A stretch of DNA of 46,138 nucleotides from positions 2,109 through 48,246 of the forward strand of contig DBBA01000344.1 of the NCBI GenBank assembly GCA_002291955.1, in the 5' to 3' direction. The notes under the pieces were generated by a model that was not told the origin of the DNA, searched no databases, and worked only from the letters and a program-made list of their open reading frames with translations. The stretch is from Rhodobacteraceae bacterium UBA996 (GTDB lineage Bacteria > Pseudomonadota > Alphaproteobacteria > Rhodobacterales > Rhodobacteraceae). The position numbers were made by a program, and so were the translations under genes. This document shows, in pieces, positions 1-8,560 of the stretch (the stretch's first letter is position 1; each line of letters opens with the position of its first letter).

Positions 1-417
1 GTGATCTCGGCCATCCCGATGGATCAGGTCTGCGAGCCCTACATCCGCCGCCGGGCCGTGCGCCACCTCGAGAAGAAGCGGGTCTGCATCTTTGCCGCGG
101 GCACTGGCAACCCCTACTTCACCACCGACACGGCCGCGACGCTGCGCGCGAACGAGATGGCCTGCCAGGCGATCTTCAAGGGCACCAAGGTGGACGGCGT
201 CTACGACAAGGACCCCAAGAAGCACGCGGATGCCCGGCGCTACGACCGGGTGAGCTACGACGAGGTCCTGCAGAAGAACCTTGGGGTCATGGACGCCTCG
301 GCGATCGCGCTGGCGCGGGACAACAACCTGCCGATCATCGTGTTCTCGCTGGACGAACCCGGTGGCTTCCGGGGCATCCTTGCGGGGCAGGGGACCTATA
401 CAATCGTTCACGGCTAG
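1..417 (+). CDS. pyrH: UMP kinase, C-terminal part (5' end outside window)
   Basis: Uridylate kinase phosphorylates UMP to UDP in cytosolic pyrimidine nucleotide synthesis. The visible 138 residues are the C-terminal half of the amino-acid-kinase fold: the nucleotide-binding stretch FAAGTGNPYFTTDTAA, then GTKVDGVYDKDP and VMDASAIALARDN, all typical of bacterial PyrH. The GTG at base 1 is an internal Val codon, not the start; the family is about 240 residues long, so roughly 100 residues lie upstream. frr follows after 96 bp on the same strand, the usual pyrH-frr order. Identity is secure; only the 5' limit is missing. Confidence 0.95.
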   Translation: MISAIPMDQVCEPYIRRRAVRHLEKKRVCIFAAGTGNPYFTTDTAATLRANEMACQAIFKGTKVDGVYDKDPKKHADARRYDRVSYDEVLQKNLGVMDASAIALARDNNLPIIVFSLDEPGGFRGILAGQGTYTIVHG

Positions 418-513
418 GACTATAGATCGCCCCGCCGCGGCCCGATTGTCGCCACAGACGACGGCGATCAGGGGGCACGGTTCGCGAAGAAGAAACCGCA
501 AGAGGCTAGACGC

Positions 514-1080
514 ATGGCCGACGACGATCTGGACATCGACATTGACGGGATTGCGCGCCGGATGGACGGGGCGATGGCTGCGCTGAAGAACGAATTTCTC
601 AGCCTGCGCACCGGCCGCGCGTCCGCGTCGATGCTGGAACCGGTCCAGGTGGACGCCTATGGCGCGATGACGCCGATCAACCAGCTTGGCACGGTGAACG
701 TTCCCGAACCGCGCATGATCACGCTGAACATCTGGGACAAGTCGCTGGTCAGCCGCGTGGAAAAGGCGCTGCGCGACAGTGGTCTGGGGATCAACCCGGT
801 GGTGGACGGCACGATCATCCGGCTGCCGATCCCAGAATTGAACGAGGAGCGGCGGCGCGAACTGACGCGGGTCGCCGCGCAGTATGCCGAAAGCGCGCGG
901 GTGGCGATCCGCAACGTACGCCGCGACGGCATGGACATGGTCAAGAAGGCCAAGGCGGCCGGCATGGGCGAGGATGACCAGAAGCTCTGGTCGGACGAGA
1001 TCCAGGCGCTGACCGACAAGCACATCGCCGCGGTGGACCGCGCGCTGGACGCGAAGCAGGCAGAAATCATGCAGGTCTGA
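514..1080 (+). CDS. frr: Ribosome recycling factor
   Basis: RRF, 188 residues, splits post-termination ribosomes together with EF-G. The family signatures are visible: SLRTGRASASMLEPVQVDAYG near residues 30-50, the domain II segment VPEPRMITLNIWDKS, and the C-terminal three-helix-bundle segment RVAIRNVRRDGMDMVKKAKA. The ATG at 514 is preceded by AGAGG (501-505) at good spacing, and the length is normal for the family (about 185). It sits between pyrH and uppS. Its stop codon lies at the centre of a 19-bp inverted repeat that reaches into the gap before uppS. Confidence 0.97.
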   Translation: MADDDLDIDIDGIARRMDGAMAALKNEFLSLRTGRASASMLEPVQVDAYGAMTPINQLGTVNVPEPRMITLNIWDKSLVSRVEKALRDSGLGINPVVDGTIIRLPIPELNEERRRELTRVAAQYAESARVAIRNVRRDGMDMVKKAKAAGMGEDDQKLWSDEIQALTDKHIAAVDRALDAKQAEIMQV

Positions 1081-1089
1081 CAGACCTGC
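1071..1089. repeat. Perfect inverted repeat across the frr stop codon
   Basis: GCAGGTCTG (1071-1079), then the final A of the frr TGA, then CAGACCTGC (1081-1089): 9-bp arms around one base. In RNA this could fold as a 7-bp stem with a 5-nt loop just after frr. There is no U-tract (TGCAGGACAAGG follows), so it is not a classic terminator. Processing or attenuation between frr and uppS is possible but unproven. Confidence 0.5.
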
Positions 1090-1109
1090 TGCAGGACAAG
1101 GGGCCGGAA

Positions 1110-1829
1110 ATGCCGAACGATGCGGGCCGCGGCCCGTCCCATGTGGCGGTCATCATGGACGGCAACGGCCGTTGGGCCCAGGCGCGCGGCAAGCCGCGGC
1201 TGTTTGGCCATCAGGCAGGCGCCCGCCGGGTGCGCGAGATCGTTGCGGCCTGCCCCGGAAACGGGGTCAAGTATCTGACGATCTTTGCCTTCTCGACCGA
1301 GAACTGGAAGCGCACCCAGGCCGAGGTGTCGGGCCTGATGTCGCTCTTCCGCCGCTACATCTTGCGCGAGACCGAGGCGCTGGTGCGCGACGGCGTGCGG
1401 GTGCGCTTCATCGGCGACCGGGTGCGGCTGGACCGCGCGCTGGTGCGGATGATGGATGAGCTGGAGCGGCTGACGGCCGGCAACGACCTGGTGCACCTGA
1501 CCATCGCCCTCAACTACGGTGGCCGGGACGAGGTCGCGCGCGCCACGCAGCGCCTGGCGCGCGAGGTGGCCGCCGGTCGGCTGGACCCCGAGACGGTGGA
1601 CGAGCAGACGCTGGCGCGGTTTCTCGACACCTGTGTGCTGCCCGATCCTGACCTGGTCATCCGGACCAGCGGCGAGGCGCGGATATCGAACTTCCTGCTC
1701 TGGCAGTCGGCCTATGCCGAATACGAATTCGTCGATACGCTCTGGCCCGACTTCACGGCCGACCGCTTTGCGGCCGTGCTTGCCAACTATGGTCGGCGCG
1801 AGCGGCGCTTCGGCGCCGTGCTTGGGTGA
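1110..1829 (+). CDS. uppS: Isoprenyl (undecaprenyl) diphosphate synthase
   Basis: A cis-prenyltransferase of 239 residues that condenses isopentenyl diphosphate onto farnesyl diphosphate to make the C55 lipid carrier for peptidoglycan and LPS. It shows the family motifs VAVIMDGNGRWAQARG (catalytic Asp about residue 17), GHQAGARRVREIV, FAFSTENWKR and the C-terminal DLVIRTSGEARISNFLLWQ. The ATG follows AAGGGGCC at good spacing. It lies 29 bp after frr and 38 bp before cdsA, so it is probably cotranscribed. The MEP enzyme Dxr, which feeds this pathway, is encoded two genes downstream. Confidence 0.96.
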   Translation: MPNDAGRGPSHVAVIMDGNGRWAQARGKPRLFGHQAGARRVREIVAACPGNGVKYLTIFAFSTENWKRTQAEVSGLMSLFRRYILRETEALVRDGVRVRFIGDRVRLDRALVRMMDELERLTAGNDLVHLTIALNYGGRDEVARATQRLAREVAAGRLDPETVDEQTLARFLDTCVLPDPDLVIRTSGEARISNFLLWQSAYAEYEFVDTLWPDFTADRFAAVLANYGRRERRFGAVLG

Positions 1830-1867
1830 GGGCATCGGCAGGGCAGTCAACGGATGACGGAACCCCG

Positions 1868-2665
1868 ATGACCAGCCCTTCGCCCGGCAAGTGGATCGAT
1901 CTTCGCGCGCGGCTGGTCTCGGGCGCGGGGATGGTGGCACTTGGTGTCGCGCTCATGCTCGCGGGGGGGGCCTGGTTCGCGGGGCTGGCCGCGGTCGCGG
2001 CGGGCCTGATGGTCTGGGAGCTTGCGCGGATGTCGGCGCTGCCCGGAACGGCGCCCGCCGTGCCGGTCGGACTTGCCGGCGGGGCGGCCGTGGTTGCCGC
2101 GACGCTGTCGCCGCTCGCGGCGGGCGCGGCCATCGTGCTGGTGGCCAGTGGCATCCTGACGCTGGTCATGCCGGCCAGGCGTCCGTTGTTCGGGGCCTTT
2201 GCGCTGGCAATCCTTGTGGCCGCGTGGAGCCTGGTGGAATTCCGCGCCCTGTTCGGCACGGTCTGGCTGTTCTGGCTGGTCATCGTGGTCGTCGTGACCG
2301 ATGTCCTGGGCTACTTCGGCGGCCGGATGATCGGGGGGGCGAAGTTCTGGCCCTCGGTGAGCCCGAAGAAGACGTGGGCCGGGATCGTCGCGGGCTGGGC
2401 GGGCGCGGGCGCCGTGGGGGCCGTGTTCCTGACCTTCACGCGCGCGGGCGGCGACCTGATCTGGATCTCGATGCTGACAGCCTTTGCAAGCCAGCTGGGC
2501 GACATCGCCGAAAGTGCCCTGAAGCGGCACGTCGGCGTCAAGGATTCCTCGTCGCTGATCCCGGGCCATGGTGGCCTGATGGACCGGTTCGACGGTCTGA
2601 TCGGGGCCACGCTGTTCATGATGCTGACGGCCTTGATCGTGGACGTCCCCGAGGTCAAGTTCTGA
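1868..2665 (+). CDS. cdsA: Phosphatidate cytidylyltransferase
   Basis: An inner-membrane enzyme that makes CDP-diacylglycerol from phosphatidate and CTP, the entry to phospholipid synthesis. The protein is 265 residues with several hydrophobic segments and the C-terminal CDS signature KRHVGVKDSSSLIPGHGG followed by LMDRFDGLIGA. The ATG at 1868 is preferred: an upstream in-frame GTG at 1826 would overlap uppS and add 14 unconserved-looking residues. A run of eight G near 1963-1970 is in frame here, relevant when judging the poly-G frameshift near 25095. dxr starts 3 bp after the stop. Confidence 0.94.
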   Translation: MTSPSPGKWIDLRARLVSGAGMVALGVALMLAGGAWFAGLAAVAAGLMVWELARMSALPGTAPAVPVGLAGGAAVVAATLSPLAAGAAIVLVASGILTLVMPARRPLFGAFALAILVAAWSLVEFRALFGTVWLFWLVIVVVVTDVLGYFGGRMIGGAKFWPSVSPKKTWAGIVAGWAGAGAVGAVFLTFTRAGGDLIWISMLTAFASQLGDIAESALKRHVGVKDSSSLIPGHGGLMDRFDGLIGATLFMMLTALIVDVPEVKF

Positions 2666-2668
2666 CCC

Positions 2669-3847
2669 ATGCGGCGCGTGTCGATCTTTGGGGCCACAGG
2701 GTCCATCGGGCAGTCCACCATCGACCTGATCGCGCGTGCGCCCGACCGGTTCGCCGTGGTGGCGCTGACCGGCGGGCAGAACGTGGCACAACTGGCGGTG
2801 GACGCCCGCCGCCTGCGGGCCGAGGTCGCGGTGACGGCGGACCCGGCGCGGCTGCCCGAGTTGCGCGAGAGGCTGGCGGGGTCGGGCGTGCAGGCGGCCG
2901 CGGGGGCGGACGCGATCCTCGAGGCCGCGCATCGCCCGGCCGACTGGGTGATGTCGGCCATCGTCGGTGCGGCGGGCCTGGCCCCGGGGCTGGCGGCGCT
3001 GGAACAGGGCGCGACACTGGCGCTTGCGAACAAGGAAAGCATGGTCTGCGCGGGGCCCCTCGTCATGGCCACCGCCGCGCGGCACGGCGCGACGATCCTG
3101 CCGGTGGACAGCGAACATTCCGCCGTGTTCCAGGCGATGGCGGGCGAGGACCGGGCAGCGGTCGAGCGGGTGATCCTGACGGCCTCGGGGGGGGCGTTCC
3201 GCGACTGGCCGGTCGAGCGTCTGGCGACCGCCACGCCGGCGCAGGCCTCCACCCACCCGAACTGGGCGATGGGCCAGCGCATCACCATCGACAGTGCGAG
3301 CCTGTTCAACAAGGCGCTGGAACTGATTGAAGCGAAGGAATTCTTCGCCCTGTCCCCGGATCAGGTCCAGGTCCTGATCCACCCGGAATCGCTGGTCCAT
3401 GCGCTGGTCGGCTTCCGCGACGGGGCGCTGATGGCGCACATGGGCGTGCCCGACATGCGCCACGCCATCGGCTATGCGCTGAACTGGCCCGACCGGCGCG
3501 ATCTGCCCGTCGGGCAGCTGGACCTGGCGGCCGCGGGTCGCCTGACCTTCCGTCCGCCGGACGAGGCGCGCCACCCGGCGCTGCGTCTGGCGCGCGAGGT
3601 GATGGCCGCGGGCGGACTGACGGGTGCTGCCTTCATAGCCGCCAAGGACCGGGCGCTGGATGCGTTCCTGGCGGGGCGGATCGGCTTCACCGACATGGCC
3701 GTGGTCGTCGAGGACACGCTTGCGGCCCTTTCGCCGCACCGCCTTGAGGCTGCCACGATCACCCTTGAAGCGGTCCGTCAGGCGGACCATCTGGCGTCCG
3801 AGCATGCCGGACAGGCCATCGCGCGCCGCCGCGCCATGGCGGACTGA
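2669..3847 (+). CDS. dxr: 1-deoxy-D-xylulose 5-phosphate reductoisomerase
   Basis: The second MEP-pathway enzyme, converting DXP to 2-C-methyl-D-erythritol 4-phosphate with NADPH. The 392 residues start with the Rossmann motif FGATGSIGQSTIDL, followed by ALANKESMVCAG and the metal-binding segment PVDSEHSAVFQ (Asp147, Glu149), then a second metal-ligand region near IDSASLFNKALELIEA. The length matches the family (about 395). It is tightly packed between cdsA (3 bp) and rseP (9 bp). This order, uppS-cdsA-dxr-rseP-bamA, is widespread in Proteobacteria. Confidence 0.97.
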   Translation: MRRVSIFGATGSIGQSTIDLIARAPDRFAVVALTGGQNVAQLAVDARRLRAEVAVTADPARLPELRERLAGSGVQAAAGADAILEAAHRPADWVMSAIVGAAGLAPGLAALEQGATLALANKESMVCAGPLVMATAARHGATILPVDSEHSAVFQAMAGEDRAAVERVILTASGGAFRDWPVERLATATPAQASTHPNWAMGQRITIDSASLFNKALELIEAKEFFALSPDQVQVLIHPESLVHALVGFRDGALMAHMGVPDMRHAIGYALNWPDRRDLPVGQLDLAAAGRLTFRPPDEARHPALRLAREVMAAGGLTGAAFIAAKDRALDAFLAGRIGFTDMAVVVEDTLAALSPHRLEAATITLEAVRQADHLASEHAGQAIARRRAMAD

Positions 3848-3856
3848 CAGGGAAGC

Positions 3857-5206
3857 GTGGACGCAGTGGATCTGATCGGGCTCATCCCGCAGTTCGGGAA
3901 CCTTCTCTACACCGTCGCGGCCTTTGTCGTCGCGCTGTCGGTCATCGTCGCGGTGCACGAGTATGGCCACTACATCGTCGGCCGCTGGTGTGGCATCCAT
4001 GCCGAGGTATTCAGCCTTGGCTTCGGGCCGGTGCTGGCCAGCCGTGTGGACCGTCGCGGCACGCGCTGGCAGATCGCGGCGCTGCCGTTCGGGGGCTACG
4101 TCAAGTTTTTGGGCGATGCGTCGGCGGTGTCGGACAAGGCCGATGCCGAGACGTTCGGGAAACTGTCCGACGCCGACCGTCGCCGGACGATGCACGGCGC
4201 GCCCCTGTGGGCGCGGGCGGCAACGGTGGCGGCGGGGCCGGTGTTCAACTTCATCCTGTCCCTGATCGTGTTCGGGGCGGTCATCCTGTGGCGCGGCGTG
4301 GCGGCGGAACCGTTGACCATCGCGTCGGTCGCGGACCTGCCCGCCGAGGTGCAGGAACTGCGGGCCGGTGACACGGTGGTCGGGCTTGCCGACCGGCCCG
4401 TGGGGACGCTCGAGGAACTCTACGCCGCGGCCGAGGCTCTGCCGCCCGCGGCATCGCTGGACTGGACCGTGGTCCGCGACGGGCAGGAGCTGGTCGTCCA
4501 TGCGCCCTGGCCGACGCCGCCGCTGGTGGGGGGGGTCAATCCCGATTCGGCGGCAGCCGACGCGGGCGTGCAGGAGGGCGACGCGATCCTGGCCGTGGAT
4601 GGCCAGCCTGTCGGCAGCTTCAACATGTTGCGCGATGTGGTGGGCCAGTCCGACGGGCAGCCCCTGACGCTGACCGTCTGGCGCTCAGGCCAGACGCTGG
4701 ACCTGCAGATGACACCGCGTCGTGTCGATCTTCCGCTCGAGGACGGCGGGTTCGAGACGCGCTGGCTGATCGGGGTGACCGGCGGACTGCTGTTCGAGCC
4801 CGTCTCGGTGACGCCCGGCCTCGGGACCGCCGTGACCATGGCGGGCGAGCAGATCGCGATGATCGTGCGCTCGTCGATCTCTGGGCTGTATCACATGGCG
4901 GTCGGGGCGATCTCGACCTGCAACATGTCGGGTCCCATCGGCATCGCGGAAACCTCGGGTTCGGCTGCGGCGCAAGGCTGGATGGCCTTCATCTGGTTCA
5001 TCGCCGTCCTGTCCACCGCCGTCGGCCTTCTGAACCTGTTCCCGATCCCGATTCTCGACGGCGGGCACCTTGTCTTCCACGCGTGGGAGGCCGTGACGGG
5101 CAAGCCGCCCTCGGATCGTGCGCTGAACGTGCTGATGACCGTGGGTCTGGCATTGATCGGGACGCTGATGGTCTTTGCGCTGGGCAACGACATTCTTTGC
5201 CCCTGA
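3857..5206 (+). CDS. rseP: RIP metalloprotease RseP (site-2 protease)
   Basis: A 449-residue intramembrane zinc protease. In other bacteria it cleaves anti-sigma factors and remnant signal peptides. The first membrane helix carries the zinc site HEYGH (His34, Glu35, His38); the central periplasmic part contains PDZ-type sequence (for example GGVNPDSAAADAGVQEGDAIL); the C-terminal helix carries PIPILDGGHL with the third ligand Asp401. The start is GTG 3857 with AGGGAA just upstream; another in-frame GTG at 3866 is possible. A 41-codon gene and then bamA follow. The substrate here is unknown. Confidence 0.95.
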   Translation: MDAVDLIGLIPQFGNLLYTVAAFVVALSVIVAVHEYGHYIVGRWCGIHAEVFSLGFGPVLASRVDRRGTRWQIAALPFGGYVKFLGDASAVSDKADAETFGKLSDADRRRTMHGAPLWARAATVAAGPVFNFILSLIVFGAVILWRGVAAEPLTIASVADLPAEVQELRAGDTVVGLADRPVGTLEELYAAAEALPPAASLDWTVVRDGQELVVHAPWPTPPLVGGVNPDSAAADAGVQEGDAILAVDGQPVGSFNMLRDVVGQSDGQPLTLTVWRSGQTLDLQMTPRRVDLPLEDGGFETRWLIGVTGGLLFEPVSVTPGLGTAVTMAGEQIAMIVRSSISGLYHMAVGAISTCNMSGPIGIAETSGSAAAQGWMAFIWFIAVLSTAVGLLNLFPIPILDGGHLVFHAWEAVTGKPPSDRALNVLMTVGLALIGTLMVFALGNDILCP

Positions 5207-5323
5207 CGGCGGGTCGGACCGACGCCTGTCCCACGTTTACCATTCTGCAACGTTCGCCTGTGCTTGCCCCAAAGCTGCCACATTGAGTGGCTATTTCGGA
5301 CGGGTGTTTCAGGAGGCACAGGC

Positions 5324-5449
5324 ATGAGCACGCTGCAGCAAGGCTACCGGGGCGTGACCCTGATCCTGACCCTTAACTGGGACCGCATCCAGTCCGCGGC
5401 GTTCCTTGTGGGCGCCCTGCTGTTCGGCACCTGGCTCGGGTCGCTCTGA
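5324..5449 (+). CDS. Small single-pass membrane protein, 41 residues
   Basis: A short frame, MSTLQQGYRG to GTWLGSL, lying in the 339-bp interval between rseP and bamA. AGGAGG (5311-5316) stands 7 nt before the ATG, the best ribosome-binding site I noticed in the window. Residues 1-21 are polar or amphipathic (RGVTLILTLNWDR) and residues 22-41 form one hydrophobic helix (SAAFLVGALLFGTWLGSL). No function is recognised. The position suggests an envelope role or a link to RseP or BamA, but that is only contextual. The alternative is a chance frame; the ribosome-binding site and helix argue against it. Confidence 0.6.
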   Translation: MSTLQQGYRGVTLILTLNWDRIQSAAFLVGALLFGTWLGSL

Positions 5450-5486
5450 CGTCCACGTGTGGCGGGCCGGTTTGGCCTGTCTGCCT

Positions 5487-5513
5487 TTGACAACCCCATC
5501 CGCGGCCGGTAAT
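5487..5513 (+). promoter_or_regulatory. Candidate promoter for bamA
   Basis: A perfect -35 hexamer TTGACA (5487-5492) is followed by GGTAAT (5508-5513, spacer 15) or by TAATCC (5510-5515, spacer 17). It lies in the 96-bp gap before bamA and would give a leader of about 25 bases. The -10 element is weak on either reading. Confidence 0.35.
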
Positions 5514-5545
5514 CCCGGACAAAACACAAGTTGCGGTGGGGACGG

Positions 5546-7867
5546 ATGGCTGGCACGCAAGACGCCCGTGGCGGAAACGGACGCACCCTGACGCGTCTGC
5601 TCAGGTCAGCTGCACTCGTTGGTCTTCTGGCGTCGGCACCGGGCATGGCTGTCGCACAGGACTTCTCGTTCTCGACAGTGCGCGTCGAGGGCACCCAGCG
5701 CATCGAGCCCGGCACCGTAGCCTCGCTGGCGGCCATCGAACGGGGCCAGGCCCTGACCGCAGGCGAGGTCAACGCGGCGCTCCAGCGCGTCCAGAACTCG
5801 GGCCTGTTCGAAACGGTCGAATTCATTCCGCAGGGAGGCACCCTGCTGATCCGCGTGGTCGAATACCCCACGATCAACCGCATCAACATCGAGGGCAACC
5901 GGCGGCTCGACGACGACCGTCTGCTGCCCGTCCTGCAGTCGCAGTCGCGGCGGGTCTACAGCCCTGCCACGGCCGAGGCCGATGCGCGCCGTCTGGCCGA
6001 GGTCTATGGCGCGGGCGGGCGGCTGGCGGCGACCGTGACGCCGCGGATCATCCGCCAGCCCGACAACCGCGTGGACCTGGTGTTCGAAGTGACCGAGGGG
6101 CGTGTCGTCGAGAACGAGCGTATCGCGTTCGTCGGCAACCAGGCCTTTTCGGACCGCCGCCTGCGCGGCGTCATCGACACCAAGCAAGCCGGTTTCCTGC
6201 GCCAGCTGATCCAGCGCGACACGCTGGTGCCGGAACGCCTGGCCTTCGACCGCCAGCTTCTGACCGACTTCTACCGGTCGCGCGGTTACGTCGATTTCGA
6301 GGTGGTGGACATCACGTCCGAGGTCACCCGGGAACGCGACGGCAACATCCTGACCGTCCAGGTGCGCGAGGGGCAGCAGTACCGGTTCGGCACCGTGACG
6401 GCGGCATCCGAAGTGCCGGGACTGGACGCGGCACCGTTCGGACGGTCCATCCGCGCCCGCACCGGCCGCACCTACACGCCGGAAGCCCTGGACGAGACCA
6501 TCGCCCGGATGGAGACCGAGGCCAGTCGCCAGGGGTTCGACTTTGTCCGCGTGGACCCCCGCATCACGCGCAATCCTGCCGATGGCACCATCGACGTGGC
6601 CTTCACGCTGGTTCGTGGCCAGCGCGTGTTCGTCGAACGCATCGACATTTCGGGCAACCAGACCACCCTCGACCGGGTTGTGCGGCGCCAGTTCACCAGC
6701 GTGGAAGGCGATCCGTTCAATCCGCGCGAGATCCGCGAAAGCGCGGCCCGTATCCGGGCGCTGGGGTTCTTCTCGAATGCCCAGGTCGATTCGCGCCCCG
6801 GGTCGTCCCCCGACCAGGTGATCGTGGACGTGAACCTCGAGGAACAGCCCACGGGTGCGTTCTCGTTCGGCGTCAGCTTCGCGCGCCAGTCCGGCGCGGC
6901 CTTTGCCGTGAGCTTCTCGGAACGCAACTTCCTCGGGCGCGGTCAGACCCTGCGCCTCGACGTGACGACGGGCGTGGACAACGCCGAAGCCTCGGTGACG
7001 TTCGTCGAACCCTCGCTCCTGGGTCGCGACCTGGAGTTCCGGTTCGACGGGTCCTACCGCGAGACGACCGACTCGGAGTTCGTGCCCTACGACACGTCGC
7101 GCATCAACATCGAGCCGTCGCTGGCCTTTCCGGTCGGCGAGAACAGCCGTCTCTCCCTCAGCGCCTTTGTCCGCAGCGATTCGATCAAGGGGATCGAACC
7201 CGATGCCTCGGCCATCATCGCGGCCGACGAGGGCGATGTCCTGACGTTCGGCCTTGGCTACACCTACACCTTCGATACGCGGCGCTCGGGCTTCGACCCC
7301 AATTCCGGCGTGCTCGTCCGCTTCGGGCAACAATTCGCGGCAGGCGACACGTCCTATGTCCGCACGTCCGCCCTGGCCTCGGCCGAGACCCGCGTGCTGG
7401 GCGACGAGGTGACCCTGCGCGCGACGCTGGAAGGGGGCGCCGTGAACATGCTCGACGGGGACAGCCGGATCACGGACCGTTTCTTCCCCTCCTCCAGCAC
7501 CTTCCGCGGCTTCGATCGCCGCGGCGTCGGTCCGCGCGACCTGGCCACGGGCGATGCGCTGGGCGGCAACTACTTTGCCGTCGCGCGGCTTGAGGCGGAC
7601 TTTCCGCTGGGGATCCCCGAGGAATACGGCATCTCGGGCGGGGTGTTCTATGATATCGGCAGCGTCTGGGGGCTGGACAACACCGATGGGGGCATTGCCG
7701 GTGGCAGCCCGGTGGATGACAGCCTGCTGACCCGGCAGGTGGTCGGGGTGTCGCTGTTCTGGACAACCCCGCTCGGCCCCTTGCGCTTCAACTTCACCCG
7801 GGCGCTGGAACTGGAAGACTACGACAACGAACAGACTTTCGACTTCACGATCTCGACGCGGTTCTGA
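5546..7867 (+). CDS. bamA: Outer membrane protein assembly factor BamA
   Basis: The central Omp85 protein of the BAM complex, which folds beta-barrel proteins into the outer membrane. The product is 773 residues: signal peptide with cleavage expected after AVA37, five POTRA repeats to about residue 420 (recurring patterns such as INRINIEGNRRLDDD and VERIDISGNQTTLD), then a 16-strand barrel with the lid-lock-type segment SSTFRGFDRRGVGPRD and a terminal Phe (TISTRF). The ATG at 5546 is preferred over an in-frame TTG at 5531; GGTGGGG lies just before it. A Skp/OmpH-like chaperone gene starts 4 bp after the stop. Confidence 0.97.
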   Translation: MAGTQDARGGNGRTLTRLLRSAALVGLLASAPGMAVAQDFSFSTVRVEGTQRIEPGTVASLAAIERGQALTAGEVNAALQRVQNSGLFETVEFIPQGGTLLIRVVEYPTINRINIEGNRRLDDDRLLPVLQSQSRRVYSPATAEADARRLAEVYGAGGRLAATVTPRIIRQPDNRVDLVFEVTEGRVVENERIAFVGNQAFSDRRLRGVIDTKQAGFLRQLIQRDTLVPERLAFDRQLLTDFYRSRGYVDFEVVDITSEVTRERDGNILTVQVREGQQYRFGTVTAASEVPGLDAAPFGRSIRARTGRTYTPEALDETIARMETEASRQGFDFVRVDPRITRNPADGTIDVAFTLVRGQRVFVERIDISGNQTTLDRVVRRQFTSVEGDPFNPREIRESAARIRALGFFSNAQVDSRPGSSPDQVIVDVNLEEQPTGAFSFGVSFARQSGAAFAVSFSERNFLGRGQTLRLDVTTGVDNAEASVTFVEPSLLGRDLEFRFDGSYRETTDSEFVPYDTSRINIEPSLAFPVGENSRLSLSAFVRSDSIKGIEPDASAIIAADEGDVLTFGLGYTYTFDTRRSGFDPNSGVLVRFGQQFAAGDTSYVRTSALASAETRVLGDEVTLRATLEGGAVNMLDGDSRITDRFFPSSSTFRGFDRRGVGPRDLATGDALGGNYFAVARLEADFPLGIPEEYGISGGVFYDIGSVWGLDNTDGGIAGGSPVDDSLLTRQVVGVSLFWTTPLGPLRFNFTRALELEDYDNEQTFDFTISTRF

Positions 7868-7871
7868 GGTC

Positions 7872-8468
7872 ATGCGGACCATTGCGCTGGCTGTCGGCAT
7901 CGTGCTGTCGGCCGGTGCAGTCACGGCGCAGGACACACCCGCGTTCGAAACGTTCGAGGTCCCCTCGCCCATCCTGACGATCGACCAGGACCGCGTCTAT
8001 GCGGCCTCGGCCTTTGGCCGTCGCGTTGCGCGCGATATCGAAGTGCGCGCGGCGGACCTGGCGGCCCAGAACCGCCGGATCGAGGCCGAACTGGAAGCCG
8101 AGGAGCGCGCCCTGACCGAAGCCCGTGCCACCCTGCCGTCCGAGGAGTTCCGAGCCCGTGCGGATGCCTTCGACACGCGCGTGGTCGCGATCCGGGCCGA
8201 ACAGGACGCCAAGGCCCGCGCGCTGGGCACCTTGCGCGACACGGCGCGCGAGGCGTTCTGGCGCGACAGTCTGCCGGCGCTCAGCCAGATCCTGACCGAG
8301 CGTGGTGCGGTGGCGATCCTGGATCGGCGGGTCGTGTTCCTGGCAGCCAATGCGATCGACATCACGGATGATGCCGTCGCGCGGATCGACGGCGTGCTGG
8401 GCGAAGGGCCCGGGCTCGACGCCCTGGCCCCGCGGGGCACCGGCGCCGATGACGGAGGCACGCCCTAG
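7872..8468 (+). CDS. Periplasmic OmpH/Skp-family chaperone
   Basis: A secreted protein of 198 residues that probably holds unfolded outer-membrane proteins on the way to BamA. Signal peptide residues 1-19 (cleavage VTA/QD); the conserved opening ILTIDQDRVYAASAFGRRV matches the OmpH-family start; residues 60-125 are a charged helical coiled coil rich in Ala, Glu and Arg; the last strands include AVAILDRRVVFLAANAIDITDDAVARID. The C-terminal 25 residues are Gly/Asp/Pro-rich tail. It directly follows bamA (4 bp), the standard skp position. Sequence similarity within this family is low, hence no gene symbol. Confidence 0.85.
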   Translation: MRTIALAVGIVLSAGAVTAQDTPAFETFEVPSPILTIDQDRVYAASAFGRRVARDIEVRAADLAAQNRRIEAELEAEERALTEARATLPSEEFRARADAFDTRVVAIRAEQDAKARALGTLRDTAREAFWRDSLPALSQILTERGAVAILDRRVVFLAANAIDITDDAVARIDGVLGEGPGLDALAPRGTGADDGGTP

Positions 8469-8560
8469 TCACACCGGGCGGGCGCGCGCTTGTGGTGCGA
8501 CGCCCGCGTTGCTAGGGAGCGCCCGACACGGGCCATGTGGGACGAGCCAGGGGTGACGCG

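Noticed and set aside
1847..4501. Very long open frame on the minus strand opposite cdsA, dxr and rseP
   Set aside because: It is antisense to three well-identified genes; its product is rich in Arg, His, Gln and Pro with no family pattern, as expected from high-GC third positions.
5606..7972. 788-codon minus-strand frame opposite bamA
   Set aside because: A shadow of bamA codon bias; no start signal and no recognisable domain.
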